Shown here piece after piece: positions 16,260-25,223 of a stretch of 42,213 nt of DNA. The translations under genes and the position numbers were made by a program. The DNA is from CAZFLM01 sp964519955 (GTDB lineage Bacteria; Armatimonadota; Chthonomonadetes; Chthonomonadales; CAJBBX01): positions 1 to 42,213 of the forward strand of contig CAZFLM010000058.1 in assembly GCA_964519955.1 (NCBI GenBank), written 5' to 3'. How positions within the stretch are numbered: the stretch's first letter is position 1; each line of letters starts with the position of its first letter. The notes under the pieces were generated by a model. The model made no database searches. It saw nothing but the letters and a program-made list of their open reading frames with translations, and was not told the DNA's origin.

Positions 16260-18200
16260 ATGAGTCTTCTAGTGGTCACCGATGTTGAGAAGTCGTTCGG
16301 AGCCGACACCCTCCTGGCCGAAGTAAATCTGCGGCTCGAATGGGGCCGGCGGCTTGGGCTTATCGGCCGTAACGGGTGCGGCAAGACGACGCTGCTGCGC
16401 ATCCTGGCCGGCCAGTGCGAGCCCGACCGCGGCACCGTCAGCTACACCAAGGGCATCCGGTTCGGCTACCTCCGGCAGGAGCAGATGGTCGAGCACGGCT
16501 GGACGGTGATCGAGGAGGCCGAAGACGCCTTCGCGCCGGTCCGAGCGATGGACGACCGCCTGCGCGAGCTTGAGGCCGAGATGGCCGCCGTCGGCGAGGA
16601 CCATCTGCTCGCCCCGGTGTTGGAGGAGTACGGCCTGCTCCACGACCGGTTCGAGGCGATGGGCGGCTACGACAGCCTCCGCGACATCCCGCAGGTGCTG
16701 CGGCGCCTCGGGTTCGCCGAGGGCGACCTGGCGAAGCCCACCGCGCGCCTCTCCGGGGGTGAGAAGACGCGCCTCGCCCTTGCAAAGCTTCTCCTCTCCG
16801 CGCCGGACATCCTGCTGCTGGACGAGCCGACCAACCACCTCGATCTGGCCGCGACGGAGTGGCTCGAGGACTTCCTCCGCGGCTTCGGCGGCGCGCTGAT
16901 CCTGGTCTCGCACGACCGCTACTTCCTGGACCGAGTCGTCACGATGATCGCCGAGCTGGAGAACAGCCGGCTCACCACGTACAACGGCAACTACTCCGCC
17001 TATGCGGTGCAGCGCGATGAGCGGCGGGCGCGCCAGACGGAGCAGTTCGAGCGCGAGCAGGCGGAGATCAAGCGGCTCGAGGAGTTCTTCGAGAAGTGGA
17101 AGAACACCCCGACCAAGCGCAAGCAGGCCCAGATGCGGCTGAGGTGGGCCGAGCGCATCCGCGAGAACGCCACCGAGCGAGTGACCGGCGAAGGCCGCTC
17201 GATGCGCGCGGCGGTGAAGCCGACCCTGCGCAGCGGCGACGAGACGGTCATCATCGACCACCTCACCAAGACGATCGGCGAGCGCGTGCTGTTCCAAGAC
17301 GTGAGCGCGCTCATCCGGCGGGGACAGCGGGTGGGCATCGTCGGGCCGAACGGCGCCGGCAAAACCACGCTGGTGCGCATCCTGCTGGGCCTGGAGCGGG
17401 CCACGTCGGGTTACGCGCGGTTCGGCGCGAACGTGACGGTGGGCTACTTCGCGCAGGAGGCCTCCGACCTCGACACGGAGTCGACGGTGCTGGAGAACCT
17501 GCTGGAAGTGGCCGAGATGACACCGGGCGAGGCGCGGAACTACCTCGGGCGGTTCCTGTTCAGCGGCGACGACGTGTTCCGGTCCGTGCACGACCTCTCG
17601 GGCGGCGAGAAGAACAAGCTCTCCCTCGCGAGGCTGACCTATCTGCGGCCGAATCTGCTGGTGCTGGACGAACCGACCAATCATCTGGATATCGACTCCC
17701 GCCGCGCGCTCACCGAGATGCTGACCGCCTACCAGGGCACGATGCTGGTGGTCTCGCACGACCGCTACCTGCTCGACCAGGTGACGACACACACCCTACA
17801 CATCGAGAACGGTGCGGCGCGGATGCTGGATGGCGGCTATTCCGCGTGCGAGGAGGCCAGGCGGAACGTCGCGCGCCCCGCAACCGTTGAGGAAAGCGGG
17901 CGCGCCGAGCCGCAGCGCCGCGACGATGGCGTCAACCCGCTCACGGTTGGGATGAACTCGTTTGAGCTGTCGCGAGCCCGCAAACGCGCGGTGCGCGAGG
18001 TGGAGACTAGCGAGAAGCGCGTCGCGGAGCTGGAGGACTGGAAGAAGCGCATCGAGGAGGCCCTTTCGGCCCCGATGCCTGGTGACGATATGGTGCGCCT
18101 GGCGCACGATTACGAGCAAGCCCAGAAGGAGCTGACCGAGGCTCTGGACGGCTGGGAGCACGCGGTGCAGTATGCCGAGGGCATCGGCGCGCCGCTGTAG
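16260..18200 (+). CDS. ABC-F family ATPase
   Basis: A 646-residue protein with two ABC ATPase domains and no membrane segment. Domain 1: Walker A GRNGCGKTT at 36-44, LSGGEK, then LLLDEPTNHLD. An arm/linker with many charged residues follows. Domain 2: Walker A GPNGAGKTT, LSGGEK, LVLDEPTNHLD. The C terminus (about 560-646) is a coiled coil. ABC-F proteins act on the ribosome, resolving stalled complexes or giving antibiotic protection; this domain order resembles Uup/YdiF members. A TACAAT box at 16245-16250 is 9 bases before the ATG and there is no ribosome site, so the transcript may be nearly leaderless. No -35 is evident. Confidence 0.93.
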   Translation: MSLLVVTDVEKSFGADTLLAEVNLRLEWGRRLGLIGRNGCGKTTLLRILAGQCEPDRGTVSYTKGIRFGYLRQEQMVEHGWTVIEEAEDAFAPVRAMDDRLRELEAEMAAVGEDHLLAPVLEEYGLLHDRFEAMGGYDSLRDIPQVLRRLGFAEGDLAKPTARLSGGEKTRLALAKLLLSAPDILLLDEPTNHLDLAATEWLEDFLRGFGGALILVSHDRYFLDRVVTMIAELENSRLTTYNGNYSAYAVQRDERRARQTEQFEREQAEIKRLEEFFEKWKNTPTKRKQAQMRLRWAERIRENATERVTGEGRSMRAAVKPTLRSGDETVIIDHLTKTIGERVLFQDVSALIRRGQRVGIVGPNGAGKTTLVRILLGLERATSGYARFGANVTVGYFAQEASDLDTESTVLENLLEVAEMTPGEARNYLGRFLFSGDDVFRSVHDLSGGEKNKLSLARLTYLRPNLLVLDEPTNHLDIDSRRALTEMLTAYQGTMLVVSHDRYLLDQVTTHTLHIENGAARMLDGGYSACEEARRNVARPATVEESGRAEPQRRDDGVNPLTVGMNSFELSRARKRAVREVETSEKRVAELEDWKKRIEEALSAPMPGDDMVRLAHDYEQAQKELTEALDGWEHAVQYAEGIGAPL

Positions 18201-18253
18201 ACCGTGGCGGATCGCGGAGTGGCCGCGGTTCCGACGACATACGAGAGGACGTC

Positions 18254-18820
18254 ATGAAGGAGAAGCCCCATCCAGTCGAAGTGCAAGTTCCGGAGGATAT
18301 CCGCCGGATGTGGGAGGAGCGCGGCGACCCGGTCGTCAAGATACCGGCAGATTGCCTGCGCCAGATCGCCCAACCCGTCGAGCGGCCAACTCGGGAGACT
18401 CGCGAGCTTGTCGACCGCATGAAGGCGGCGATGGCTGAGGCGAACGGCATCGGCCTCGCGGCGCCGCAGCTCGGCGTGCTCCAGCGCATCGTCGTGGTGC
18501 GAACGCCGGAGGAGGACGCTCCGATCCACGTGTTCCTCAACCCGAAGATCGTATCGGCCAAGGGCGAGCAAATCGGCAGCGAGGGCTGCCTGAGCCTGCC
18601 GATGCTTCATGGCGACGTGACGCGGGCGCGCGAGATCGTGGTTAAGGGCCTGGACATGCTGGGCCGGCCAATCCGACGCCGCGCAACCGACATGGAGGCA
18701 CGCGTCTTCCAGCACGAGATCGACCACCTGGACGGCATCCTGTTCGTGGACCGCGCGGATCTGGACACGCTCGAGTGGTGCGTCCCGAACGAAGAGGAAC
18801 CCGAAGAGGCGACGGCGTAG
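18254..18820 (+). CDS. def: Peptide deformylase
   Basis: A 188-residue metalloenzyme that removes the formyl group from nascent protein N termini. All three family motifs are present: GIGLAAPQ at 65-72, EGCLSLP with metal-ligand Cys112, and HEIDHLDG with His154, catalytic Glu155 and His158. The N terminus is about 25 residues longer than usual, and the C terminus has an acidic tail (EEEPEEATA). The ATG follows GAGAGGACGTC. It lies 53 bases after the ABC-F gene and 116 bases before fmt; def and fmt act in the same formyl-methionine cycle. Confidence 0.97.
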   Translation: MKEKPHPVEVQVPEDIRRMWEERGDPVVKIPADCLRQIAQPVERPTRETRELVDRMKAAMAEANGIGLAAPQLGVLQRIVVVRTPEEDAPIHVFLNPKIVSAKGEQIGSEGCLSLPMLHGDVTRAREIVVKGLDMLGRPIRRRATDMEARVFQHEIDHLDGILFVDRADLDTLEWCVPNEEEPEEATA

Positions 18821-18936
18821 GCTGGCGCCCCCAGGTGGTGCGTTTCGCCGGGCATCCTGCGGAACGCCGGGTCGCGCGCGGCCTCGGTCCGGAGCCTCAG
18901 TCCGGCGGTTGGTGATGCCCCTCAGGAGGCGGTAGA

Positions 18937-19875
18937 TTGCGGGTGCTGTTCTTCGGGACGTCTGAGTTCGCGGTGCCGTCGCTGGAGGCGCTTGCTCGCG
19001 ACGCGCGGTTCGACGTCATCGCGGTGGTCACGCAGCCGGACCGGGCGAAGGGGCGTGGGCGGCATCTCGCTGTTTCGCCGGTGAAGGCCGCCGCCGAGCG
19101 CCTGGGCCTTCCGGTGATGCAGCCCCGGCGCGTCCGGTCCGCCGCGTTCCTCGAAACGGCCCGCTCCCTCGCGCCCGACGTGCTGGCGCTCGCGTCGTAC
19201 GGCCAGATCATCCCCCCCGCCCTCCTCGAGCTGGCGCCGCTTGGCCCCATCAACGTGCACGGCTCGCTGCTGCCGGCCTACCGGGGCGCTGCGCCGATCC
19301 AGCGAGCCATCCTCGCGGGCGAGGCCGTCACAGGCGTCACGACGATGTGGATGGACCAGACCCTCGACACAGGCGATATGCTGCTGCGCTGCGACGAGCC
19401 CATTCGCGATGATGATGACTCGGACAGCCTGACCCAGCGCCTGGCTGAACGCGGCGCGGAGCTGCTCGTGGAGACGCTCATCGGCCTTGGGCACGGCACA
19501 TGCCCCCGGACCCCGCAGGACCACACGCTGGCCACCCACGCTCCGGCTATCCTGCCCGAGGACGCCGCGCTGAGCTGGGGCGAGAGCGCCGCGGCCATCC
19601 GCAACCGCGTTCGCGCCATGGCCCCGCGGCCCGGCGCCTTCACGATGCTGCGTGGCCACGTTCTCAAGGTGTGGAAGTGCGAGTTGGCCGAGGTAGGCGG
19701 TAGTCCCGGCGAGGTGGCCGCCGTCACGAAGCGCGGCGTCGAGGTGGCGGCCGGTGCGGGGGGCCTCAGGCTGCTGGAAGTGCAGGCAGAAGGGAGCAGG
19801 CGCATGCCCGCCGCCGACTGGGCGCGCGGAGCCCGCCTGGAGCCCGGCGAACGGTTCACGGAGGTGGAGCGATGA
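18937..19875 (+). CDS. fmt: Methionyl-tRNA formyltransferase
   Basis: A 312-residue enzyme that formylates initiator Met-tRNA using 10-formyl-tetrahydrofolate. The catalytic residues Asn106, His108 (INVHGSLLPAYRG) and Asp144 (TLDTGD) sit at the same numbers as in E. coli. The C-terminal OB-like domain follows from about residue 205. The start is TTG at 18937, supported by a strong AGGAGG seven bases upstream; the resulting numbering fits the family. Its stop overlaps the next gene (ATGA), so they are translationally coupled. Confidence 0.97.
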   Translation: MRVLFFGTSEFAVPSLEALARDARFDVIAVVTQPDRAKGRGRHLAVSPVKAAAERLGLPVMQPRRVRSAAFLETARSLAPDVLALASYGQIIPPALLELAPLGPINVHGSLLPAYRGAAPIQRAILAGEAVTGVTTMWMDQTLDTGDMLLRCDEPIRDDDDSDSLTQRLAERGAELLVETLIGLGHGTCPRTPQDHTLATHAPAILPEDAALSWGESAAAIRNRVRAMAPRPGAFTMLRGHVLKVWKCELAEVGGSPGEVAAVTKRGVEVAAGAGGLRLLEVQAEGSRRMPAADWARGARLEPGERFTEVER

Positions 19876-20627
19876 AGCGCGGAGCCCTGCTCGCGTCGGT
19901 GGTGCTGCTCGCGTCGGCCGGTTGCCAGCACAAGCAGGCCACGACGGACCCAGCCGAGGCCCAGATGAGCGGTCCTCAGACCTCGAGCGTCTCCTTCAGG
20001 ACGGACGACGGCTGGACGATCACCGGCAACTACCAATCACCGCCTGGCGCCAAGCGCGCCGTGCTCCTGCTGCACCAGCGCGACGGCCGTGCGCGCGATT
20101 GGGCGCTGCTCGTGGCGCGGTTGGCAGAAGACCGTATTGCTACGCTCGCGATCGACCAACGCGGCGCGGGTCGCTCCAAGCGCGACGACATGCCCGGCGA
20201 GGCGCCCTGGGATACGTCGGGCGACATCGCGGGCGCGGTCAAGTGGCTGGGCTCGAAGGGCTTCACGCCCGAGCGCGTCGGGCTCGTGGGCGCATCGTAT
20301 GGCGCCAACAACGCGCTGCTGTACGCCGCCAACACCCCGTCCGTGCCGGCCATCGCGCTCCTCTCGCCGGGCAAGGACTACCACGGCCTCGCGATCGAGA
20401 AGGCTGCCAACACCTACCAGGGCCCGATGATGCTGGTGTACTGCCGCGACGACAGCGTCACCAAGGGCGGTCCGGACCTGATCGCCAAGGCGAGAGAGGC
20501 GAGGAACCTGGTGACGGACAGCGCGAGCTACGACGGCGATACGCACGGCACCTACATCTTCAGCAGGGAGTCAGGCTCGGTCACGATGGTCGCGCAGTTC
20601 CTCGCGAGCCGGCTGCCGAGCAGGTAG
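19872..20627 (+). CDS. Alpha/beta hydrolase, probable lipoprotein
   Basis: A 251-residue hydrolase with a lipoprotein-like signal: a hydrophobic stretch followed by SAGC, with Cys18 as the lipid anchor (the -3 residue is Ser rather than the usual Leu). The alpha/beta fold is indicated by LLLHQRDG (oxyanion region), nucleophile Ser142 in GASYG, an acid in CRDDS (193-194), and His225 in GDTHGTY. The substrate is unknown. It overlaps fmt by 4 bases and its stop is 2 bases from that of the convergent glycosyltransferase gene. Confidence 0.85.
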   Translation: MKRGALLASVVLLASAGCQHKQATTDPAEAQMSGPQTSSVSFRTDDGWTITGNYQSPPGAKRAVLLLHQRDGRARDWALLVARLAEDRIATLAIDQRGAGRSKRDDMPGEAPWDTSGDIAGAVKWLGSKGFTPERVGLVGASYGANNALLYAANTPSVPAIALLSPGKDYHGLAIEKAANTYQGPMMLVYCRDDSVTKGGPDLIAKAREARNLVTDSASYDGDTHGTYIFSRESGSVTMVAQFLASRLPSR

Positions 20628-20629
20628 CG

Positions 20630-21718
20630 TCACGCACGCCCGTGCCGTGCGGACTGGCAGCGTATCTCGGCCTCTAGAACGGCGCGCGTGCGCTCTACCA
20701 TCTCCGCCAGGGTGAACTCGGCCATCACGCGTGCGCGCCCGGCACGCCCCATGCGGTCCCGCAGGTCCGAATCCCGTGCCAGCCGCCCCAGCGCGGCCGC
20801 CATCGCCGTGGGCTCGCGGGGCGGAACCAGGAACCCAACGTCGCCCTCGACGACTATCTCCGGGCTCCCAGCCACGGCCGTCGCGACGCAAGGCCGGCAA
20901 GAGGCCATCGCCTCCAGCAACACCAGCGGAAGGCCCTCGTTGAGCGACGGCAGCGCCAGGATGTCGAAGGCGCGATGCAGCCGTGGGGCGTCCGGGCGGA
21001 ATCCCAAGAAGGACACGTGCCCGGTCAGGCCGAGGCGATCGACCGACTTCCTCAGATCGGCCTCCAGCGGCCCCTCCCCCGCCCACAGCAGGCGGATGTT
21101 CGGCATCTCGGGAACCAGCAGGGCTGCCGCCTGCAGCAGGTCGCTGTGCGCCTTGCGCGGGGTGAAGTGGGCGAGCGTGCCAACCGCCACCTCGTCGGGA
21201 CGCAAGCCTAGCTCGGAGCGGATCGCGTCGCGGTCTCCGTCGTCCAGGTATGCCGAGGGGTCGATACCGTTCCTGATCGTGTGCACGCGCTCCGGCGGCA
21301 TCCCGTGCTCGATCAGGTGGCGGCGCACGAACTCCGCACAGCCCGTGGCGGCCGGCGCGCGGTTGTAGGGCCACGGGGTGTTGGCCGCCTGCATCATGGC
21401 CACGGCGGGCACTCCCCTGGCCGCTGCGGCGCGCACGCCCCAGAGCGTTCCGGTGGAGTGGTACGTGCAGACCACGTCGGGTCGGAACTGGGCGATGTGC
21501 CCGGCGATGCAATGCGACGCCATCAGGTTCAGCTTGCCGCCGATGGGCGCCGCGACCATCTCGACGCCTCGGTCGCGTGCGGCCGCTTCGAACGGCGCCA
21601 GAGGCTTGCTGAGCACGCGCACGGTGTCGCCCGTGCGCTGCTGCAGTTCCGCCACTCGGAGCAGAATCTGCTCGGTGCCCGAGTACCGCGACGGGGTGAT
21701 GACGTAGAGCACTCTCAT
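20630..21718 (-). CDS. GT4-family glycosyltransferase (copy A)
   Basis: A 362-residue GT-B glycosyltransferase. The N-terminal domain starts MRVLYVITPSRYSGTEQ. The C-terminal domain has the nucleotide-sugar site with E-x7-E (Glu261 and Glu269 in EGLPLVLLEAM). It retains stereochemistry, as known for GT4; the sugar is unknown. The ATG at 21718 is preceded by AAGGAGCC; an open extension to 21856 has no family character. It is a close paralogue of the next upstream gene (copy B), sharing the MRVL-VITPSR start and RNGIDP/HNGIDP at the same position. A 186-base gap separates them. Probable role: lipopolysaccharide or capsule-like glycan assembly at the inner membrane. Confidence 0.92.
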   Translation of the reverse strand: MRVLYVITPSRYSGTEQILLRVAELQQRTGDTVRVLSKPLAPFEAAARDRGVEMVAAPIGGKLNLMASHCIAGHIAQFRPDVVCTYHSTGTLWGVRAAAARGVPAVAMMQAANTPWPYNRAPAATGCAEFVRRHLIEHGMPPERVHTIRNGIDPSAYLDDGDRDAIRSELGLRPDEVAVGTLAHFTPRKAHSDLLQAAALLVPEMPNIRLLWAGEGPLEADLRKSVDRLGLTGHVSFLGFRPDAPRLHRAFDILALPSLNEGLPLVLLEAMASCRPCVATAVAGSPEIVVEGDVGFLVPPREPTAMAAALGRLARDSDLRDRMGRAGRARVMAEFTLAEMVERTRAVLEAEIRCQSARHGRA

Positions 21719-21904
21719 GGAAGGCTCCTTGCTGGCGGAATTCCCACGCTGGCTGCCACATCCGGTGCGTCCGCATACCACACGACACTCGGCGGTACGA
21801 CCACGCGGCCCCCATACCTCAGCGCCGGGATCCGCGGCACACCTCGCCCCAATCACCCTTCCACGTGAGCGTGCTCCGGTCGCGGCCGGGCGACGGAGCT
21901 GCGC

Positions 21905-22945
21905 CTACCCCGCAGCGGCCGTTGCTTCCTCGAATCGCTCGGCCAGGCAAGCGGCCTGACGATCGAGCGTGAACGCGTCCAGCACTCGCGCGCGGCCGGC
22001 CTCCCCCATCCTGAGGCGCAACTCCGCATCGCCGGCCAACTGCTGCAGACACCTCGCGAGGTCCGCCGCATCGCCGGGTTCCGCCAGCAGGCCGGTCTCG
22101 CCCTCCACGACCACCTCCGGCGCGCCTCCCGAGCGGAACACCACCACCGGCTTGGCGGCCGCCATCGCTTCCAGCAGCACCAGGCCGAACGGCTCGCGCA
22201 CCGACGGCAGGCAGAAGACGTCGTGGCGGCGCATGAGCGCAGGCATGTCGTCGCGCCAGCCGAGCAGATGCAGCCGCCCCCCGAGCCGCTCCGCAGATGC
22301 ATACTCCAGCTCGGGGCGCATCGGCCCCTCCCCCGCCACGACGAAGTGCGCCTCCGGCACCAGCGCGGCGGCCTCCACAAGTTCGGCGAACCCCTTCTTC
22401 GGGGATAGGTGCGCCGCAGTCCCGACGACGAACGCACCATCCGGTACGGGCAACTGCGCGACGCCGCCGGACAGATAGGGCGCAGGATCGATGCCGTTGT
22501 GCACCACCGCGAGGCGCTCCGAGGGGATGCCCTGCGCGGCCATGTGCTCCGCCACCGCGTGCGACACGCAGATCAGGCGCCCGGCATGGCGGTACCACCG
22601 TGCGCCGGTGAATCCGTGGACCATCGCGACAGAGGGAACGCGGCACCACCGAGCGGCAAGACTCCCCCACCAGCTCGCCGTGGAGAGGTGGGCGCAGACG
22701 ATGTCGGGACGCCAGCCGGCAATCTCCCGGCGAAGTACCAGCAGCGCCCGCGGGCTGAACTTGCCGGAGATGGGCAGCACGGCGCAGTCGGCGCCCTCGC
22801 TCGCGGCGCGCTGGACGAAGGCGGCATGCGGCTTGCAGATCACACGCGCCTCGATGCCCAGCGGCCCCTGGGCGCGCACGAGCCGCAGGAGCAGCAGTTC
22901 GGCGCCCGACACTCGCGATGGCGTGATGACGTGGAGAACGCGCAT
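21905..22945 (-). CDS. GT4-family glycosyltransferase (copy B)
   Basis: A 347-residue GT-B enzyme aligned end to end with copy A: MRVLHVITPSRVSGAE at the start, HNGIDP at 149-154, SPKKG in the donor-binding loop and E-x7-E at Glu251 and Glu259. It starts 5 bases after the stop of the GT9 gene, with a GGGG-rich ribosome site inside that gene's end, so the two are co-transcribed. Copy A follows after 186 bases. A tandem duplication with divergence in acceptor or donor specificity is the simplest reading. Confidence 0.92.
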   Translation of the reverse strand: MRVLHVITPSRVSGAELLLLRLVRAQGPLGIEARVICKPHAAFVQRAASEGADCAVLPISGKFSPRALLVLRREIAGWRPDIVCAHLSTASWWGSLAARWCRVPSVAMVHGFTGARWYRHAGRLICVSHAVAEHMAAQGIPSERLAVVHNGIDPAPYLSGGVAQLPVPDGAFVVGTAAHLSPKKGFAELVEAAALVPEAHFVVAGEGPMRPELEYASAERLGGRLHLLGWRDDMPALMRRHDVFCLPSVREPFGLVLLEAMAAAKPVVVFRSGGAPEVVVEGETGLLAEPGDAADLARCLQQLAGDAELRLRMGEAGRARVLDAFTLDRQAACLAERFEEATAAAG

Positions 22946-22950
22946 GGCCG

Positions 22951-23991
22951 CTACCCCTGCTCGCCTGCCCGGCGGAGCTTGGCGAGGCAGGCATCGTAGA
23001 CCATTGCCGGGGTGATACCGACCATGCACTCAAAGCGCCCCTCGCACGTTGGGCGGCGGAAGCACGGGCTGCACGGCAAGTGCAGGTCGAGTATGGTGTT
23101 CGCCGCGCCGTAGGGGCCGGTGCGCACCGCGTCGGTGGCGCCCATCACGCAGACCGTCGGCGTGCCGACGAGCGCGGCGATGTGCGTGGCGCCGGTATCA
23201 CCGCCAACGAAGAGCGTGCAGCGGGAGATCGCCGCCGCCAGCTCGCGGATGCGCGTCTTGCCGACGAGCGAGACGCACTCGGCCGGGGCGTTGGCGGCCA
23301 CCTCCTCCCCCGCGGCGGCCTCACCCTTGCCGCCGAAGAAGGCCACGCCCACGCCATCGGCCACGAGCAGGCGGGCCAACTCGGCGAAGTGGCGAGCGGG
23401 CCAGGTCTTGTTGGGCGTGCTCGCGCCGATGTGCATGCCCACGAGGGGCCGCGCTGCGGACGCCAGCATCTCGTCCGCGCGCTGGGTCAGCTCGGGGTCC
23501 TGCGTGAGGTAGGCAGGCGGATCGCAGGGGAAGTCCTCGACTCCGATGACCCGCCCGAACCCGAACAGGGACTCGGTGGCGTTGCAATCCAGAGGCCCCG
23601 GCACGATGGCGTTGCCGGTGAGCACGCCGCTCAGTTCGCGCCCGGTGTCCCACGTGCAGCGCCACGGCGTGCCCGAGAGCCGGGCCAGGCATCCGCTGAT
23701 GAAGAGGCCCTGCATGTCGAGCAGCACGTCGGCGCGGAAGCGGCGCATCGCCATGCCGGTGGACCAGACGGCGCCCAGCCCGCGCGGCGTGACGATCAGC
23801 TCGTCGATGGAGGGGTTGCCTACGAGCAGGTCGTGCAGCCCCTGCCGCACCACCCACCCGATGCGCAGATGTGGGTAAGCGCGCCGGATGGCATCGACCG
23901 TCGGCACGGCCTTGGCGACGTCACCCAGCGCACTGGTCTTGATAACGAGGAGCCGCTCGACGCGGCGCATGTCGGGGGGTGTGGGTATCAT
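22951..23991 (-). CDS. GT9-family glycosyltransferase, heptosyltransferase-like
   Basis: A 346-residue GT-B enzyme of the lipopolysaccharide heptosyltransferase family. Seen: LLVIKTSALGDVAKAVPTV near the N terminus, HIGASTPNKTWP at the donor site, LVGKT, and FVGGDTGATHIAAL, the family's signature. A cysteine cluster near the C terminus (PCSPCF, then TCEGRFEC) also occurs in heptosyltransferases. It probably adds a heptose or similar sugar to a lipid-linked core, implying an outer membrane. ATG 23991 or ATG 23970 could be the start. It leads a three-gene minus-strand glycosyltransferase group. Confidence 0.9.
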   Translation of the reverse strand: MIPTPPDMRRVERLLVIKTSALGDVAKAVPTVDAIRRAYPHLRIGWVVRQGLHDLLVGNPSIDELIVTPRGLGAVWSTGMAMRRFRADVLLDMQGLFISGCLARLSGTPWRCTWDTGRELSGVLTGNAIVPGPLDCNATESLFGFGRVIGVEDFPCDPPAYLTQDPELTQRADEMLASAARPLVGMHIGASTPNKTWPARHFAELARLLVADGVGVAFFGGKGEAAAGEEVAANAPAECVSLVGKTRIRELAAAISRCTLFVGGDTGATHIAALVGTPTVCVMGATDAVRTGPYGAANTILDLHLPCSPCFRRPTCEGRFECMVGITPAMVYDACLAKLRRAGEQG

Positions 23992-24000
23992 AGCGGAACC

Positions 24001-24083
24001 AGTAGCGAGGAGTGAGTAGCGAGTAGCGAGTAGGAACGGGCGCCGCCGCCCTACTCGCTACTGACTACTCGCTACTCGCTACT
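24001..24083. repeat. AGTAGCGAG inverted repeat
   Basis: The left arm 24001-24033 and right arm 24051-24083 pair at about 29 of 33 positions across a 17-base GC-rich loop. Each arm is built of short AGTAGCGAGT-type direct repeats. The right arm ends at the base before the GH172 stop codon, and the left arm begins 9 bases upstream of the GT9 start. It can terminate the GH172 transcript, and any promoter for the glycosyltransferase group must overlap it. Similar repeats occur in many unrelated bacterial genomes. Confidence 0.9.
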
Positions 24084-25190
24084 TCAGATCACTTCCAACC
24101 CATTCCGGTCCGGCAGCGTGGGGAACGGGGCATGGGGCTCGGCCTGATACCAGAAGGCCGTGGAGGCGATGTCGTCTTGTAGGGCCAGGTAGCGGCCGCC
24201 GGAGCGCCATCCGAGCGCCTGGATGGTGACGCGCAGGTCCTGCTGGAAGCGGATGGGGTCCATCACGTGCCAGCGGTACATGCCGAAGCGCTGCTGGCTG
24301 CGGTACATGCCGCCTGCCGACGCGGTGATGACCTGCGGGAGACCCAGGAACGCGGTGGTGTACGGGCAGTACTGGCCGATCGGCTGCTCCCAGTCCCACG
24401 CGCCGCCGAAGTAGTCCTCGGTGCCGGTGCCGCAGATCGTGGGGAACTCGCCGTCGCCGTCCATGAAGAACTTGACCTCGCCCTCGCCCCACCAGCCGCA
24501 GTTGTTGGTTTGCCAGGCCAGGTAGGTGCCAACGTACTGGCCGGCGCCCTTCACGCCGTCGAGGATCGTGTGGACCTCGGCGTACTCCAGCGGGTTGCTG
24601 CGGCGCCACTGGGCGTGGAGGTAGGCCGCATCGGCGGGGACGTCGGTGAGCGTGTAGGTGATCTGGTAGAAGAAGCCGCCGCACGGCTCGCCCCAGAGGT
24701 TCTCCACGGTGATCTTCGCGCTGCGGCGGAAGGGCATCTCCCAGTAGGAGTTGAAGCCGCCGGCCGGGTTCACGGCGACGGGCAGCGAGGCGATGTTGGC
24801 GCGCTCGCACCAGCCCATGCAGAAGAAGTCGCCGTAGGGCGTCTCGATGCTCGGGGTCTCCTCGCCATCCCAGTACACGCGGACAACCAGGCGGCGCCAC
24901 CAGTCGGGGTGAACGGTGAACCAGATGTGCTGGATCGCGCCCGGGCCCTCGATCTCGGCGAGCGTCACGACCTCGTTGGCGGGCACGGTGATGCAGGGGC
25001 GCACCTTCCAGCCCTGGCCCAACTCGCGCGCGGCGCCCACCGGGTTGCCCTGGGCGTCGACCGGCGGCATCGCCATCGCCGCCTTGCCCTTCTCACCGTT
25101 CGGGTTCTCGGCGCAGATGGAACGCGTCTGCGCGTTGGACAGCTTCGACAGATTGTGCAGCCCCATACCAAGACCGTTGAACGCAGTCAT
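24084..25190 (-). CDS. GH172 (DUF2961) glycoside hydrolase
   Basis: A 368-residue protein of the former DUF2961 family, now GH172, whose characterised members include alpha-D-fructofuranosidases, difructose dianhydride enzymes and exo-D-arabinofuranosidases. Family features seen: IWFTVHPDWWRRLVVRVYWDG, IETPYGDFF, FNSYWEMPFR, and GTGTEDYFGGAW, where the Glu is a likely catalytic acid. There is no signal peptide, which is odd beside a secreted partner. The ATG follows ACGAGGTTGTC. It lies 33 bases after the upstream glycosidase gene and is almost certainly in the same operon. The substrate (D-arabinan or fructan) is inferred only from the family. Confidence 0.9.
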   Translation of the reverse strand: MTAFNGLGMGLHNLSKLSNAQTRSICAENPNGEKGKAAMAMPPVDAQGNPVGAARELGQGWKVRPCITVPANEVVTLAEIEGPGAIQHIWFTVHPDWWRRLVVRVYWDGEETPSIETPYGDFFCMGWCERANIASLPVAVNPAGGFNSYWEMPFRRSAKITVENLWGEPCGGFFYQITYTLTDVPADAAYLHAQWRRSNPLEYAEVHTILDGVKGAGQYVGTYLAWQTNNCGWWGEGEVKFFMDGDGEFPTICGTGTEDYFGGAWDWEQPIGQYCPYTTAFLGLPQVITASAGGMYRSQQRFGMYRWHVMDPIRFQQDLRVTIQALGWRSGGRYLALQDDIASTAFWYQAEPHAPFPTLPDRNGLEVI

Positions 25191-25223
25191 GACAACCTCG
25201 TCTGTCGTGGAGTGTGCCGCCGC

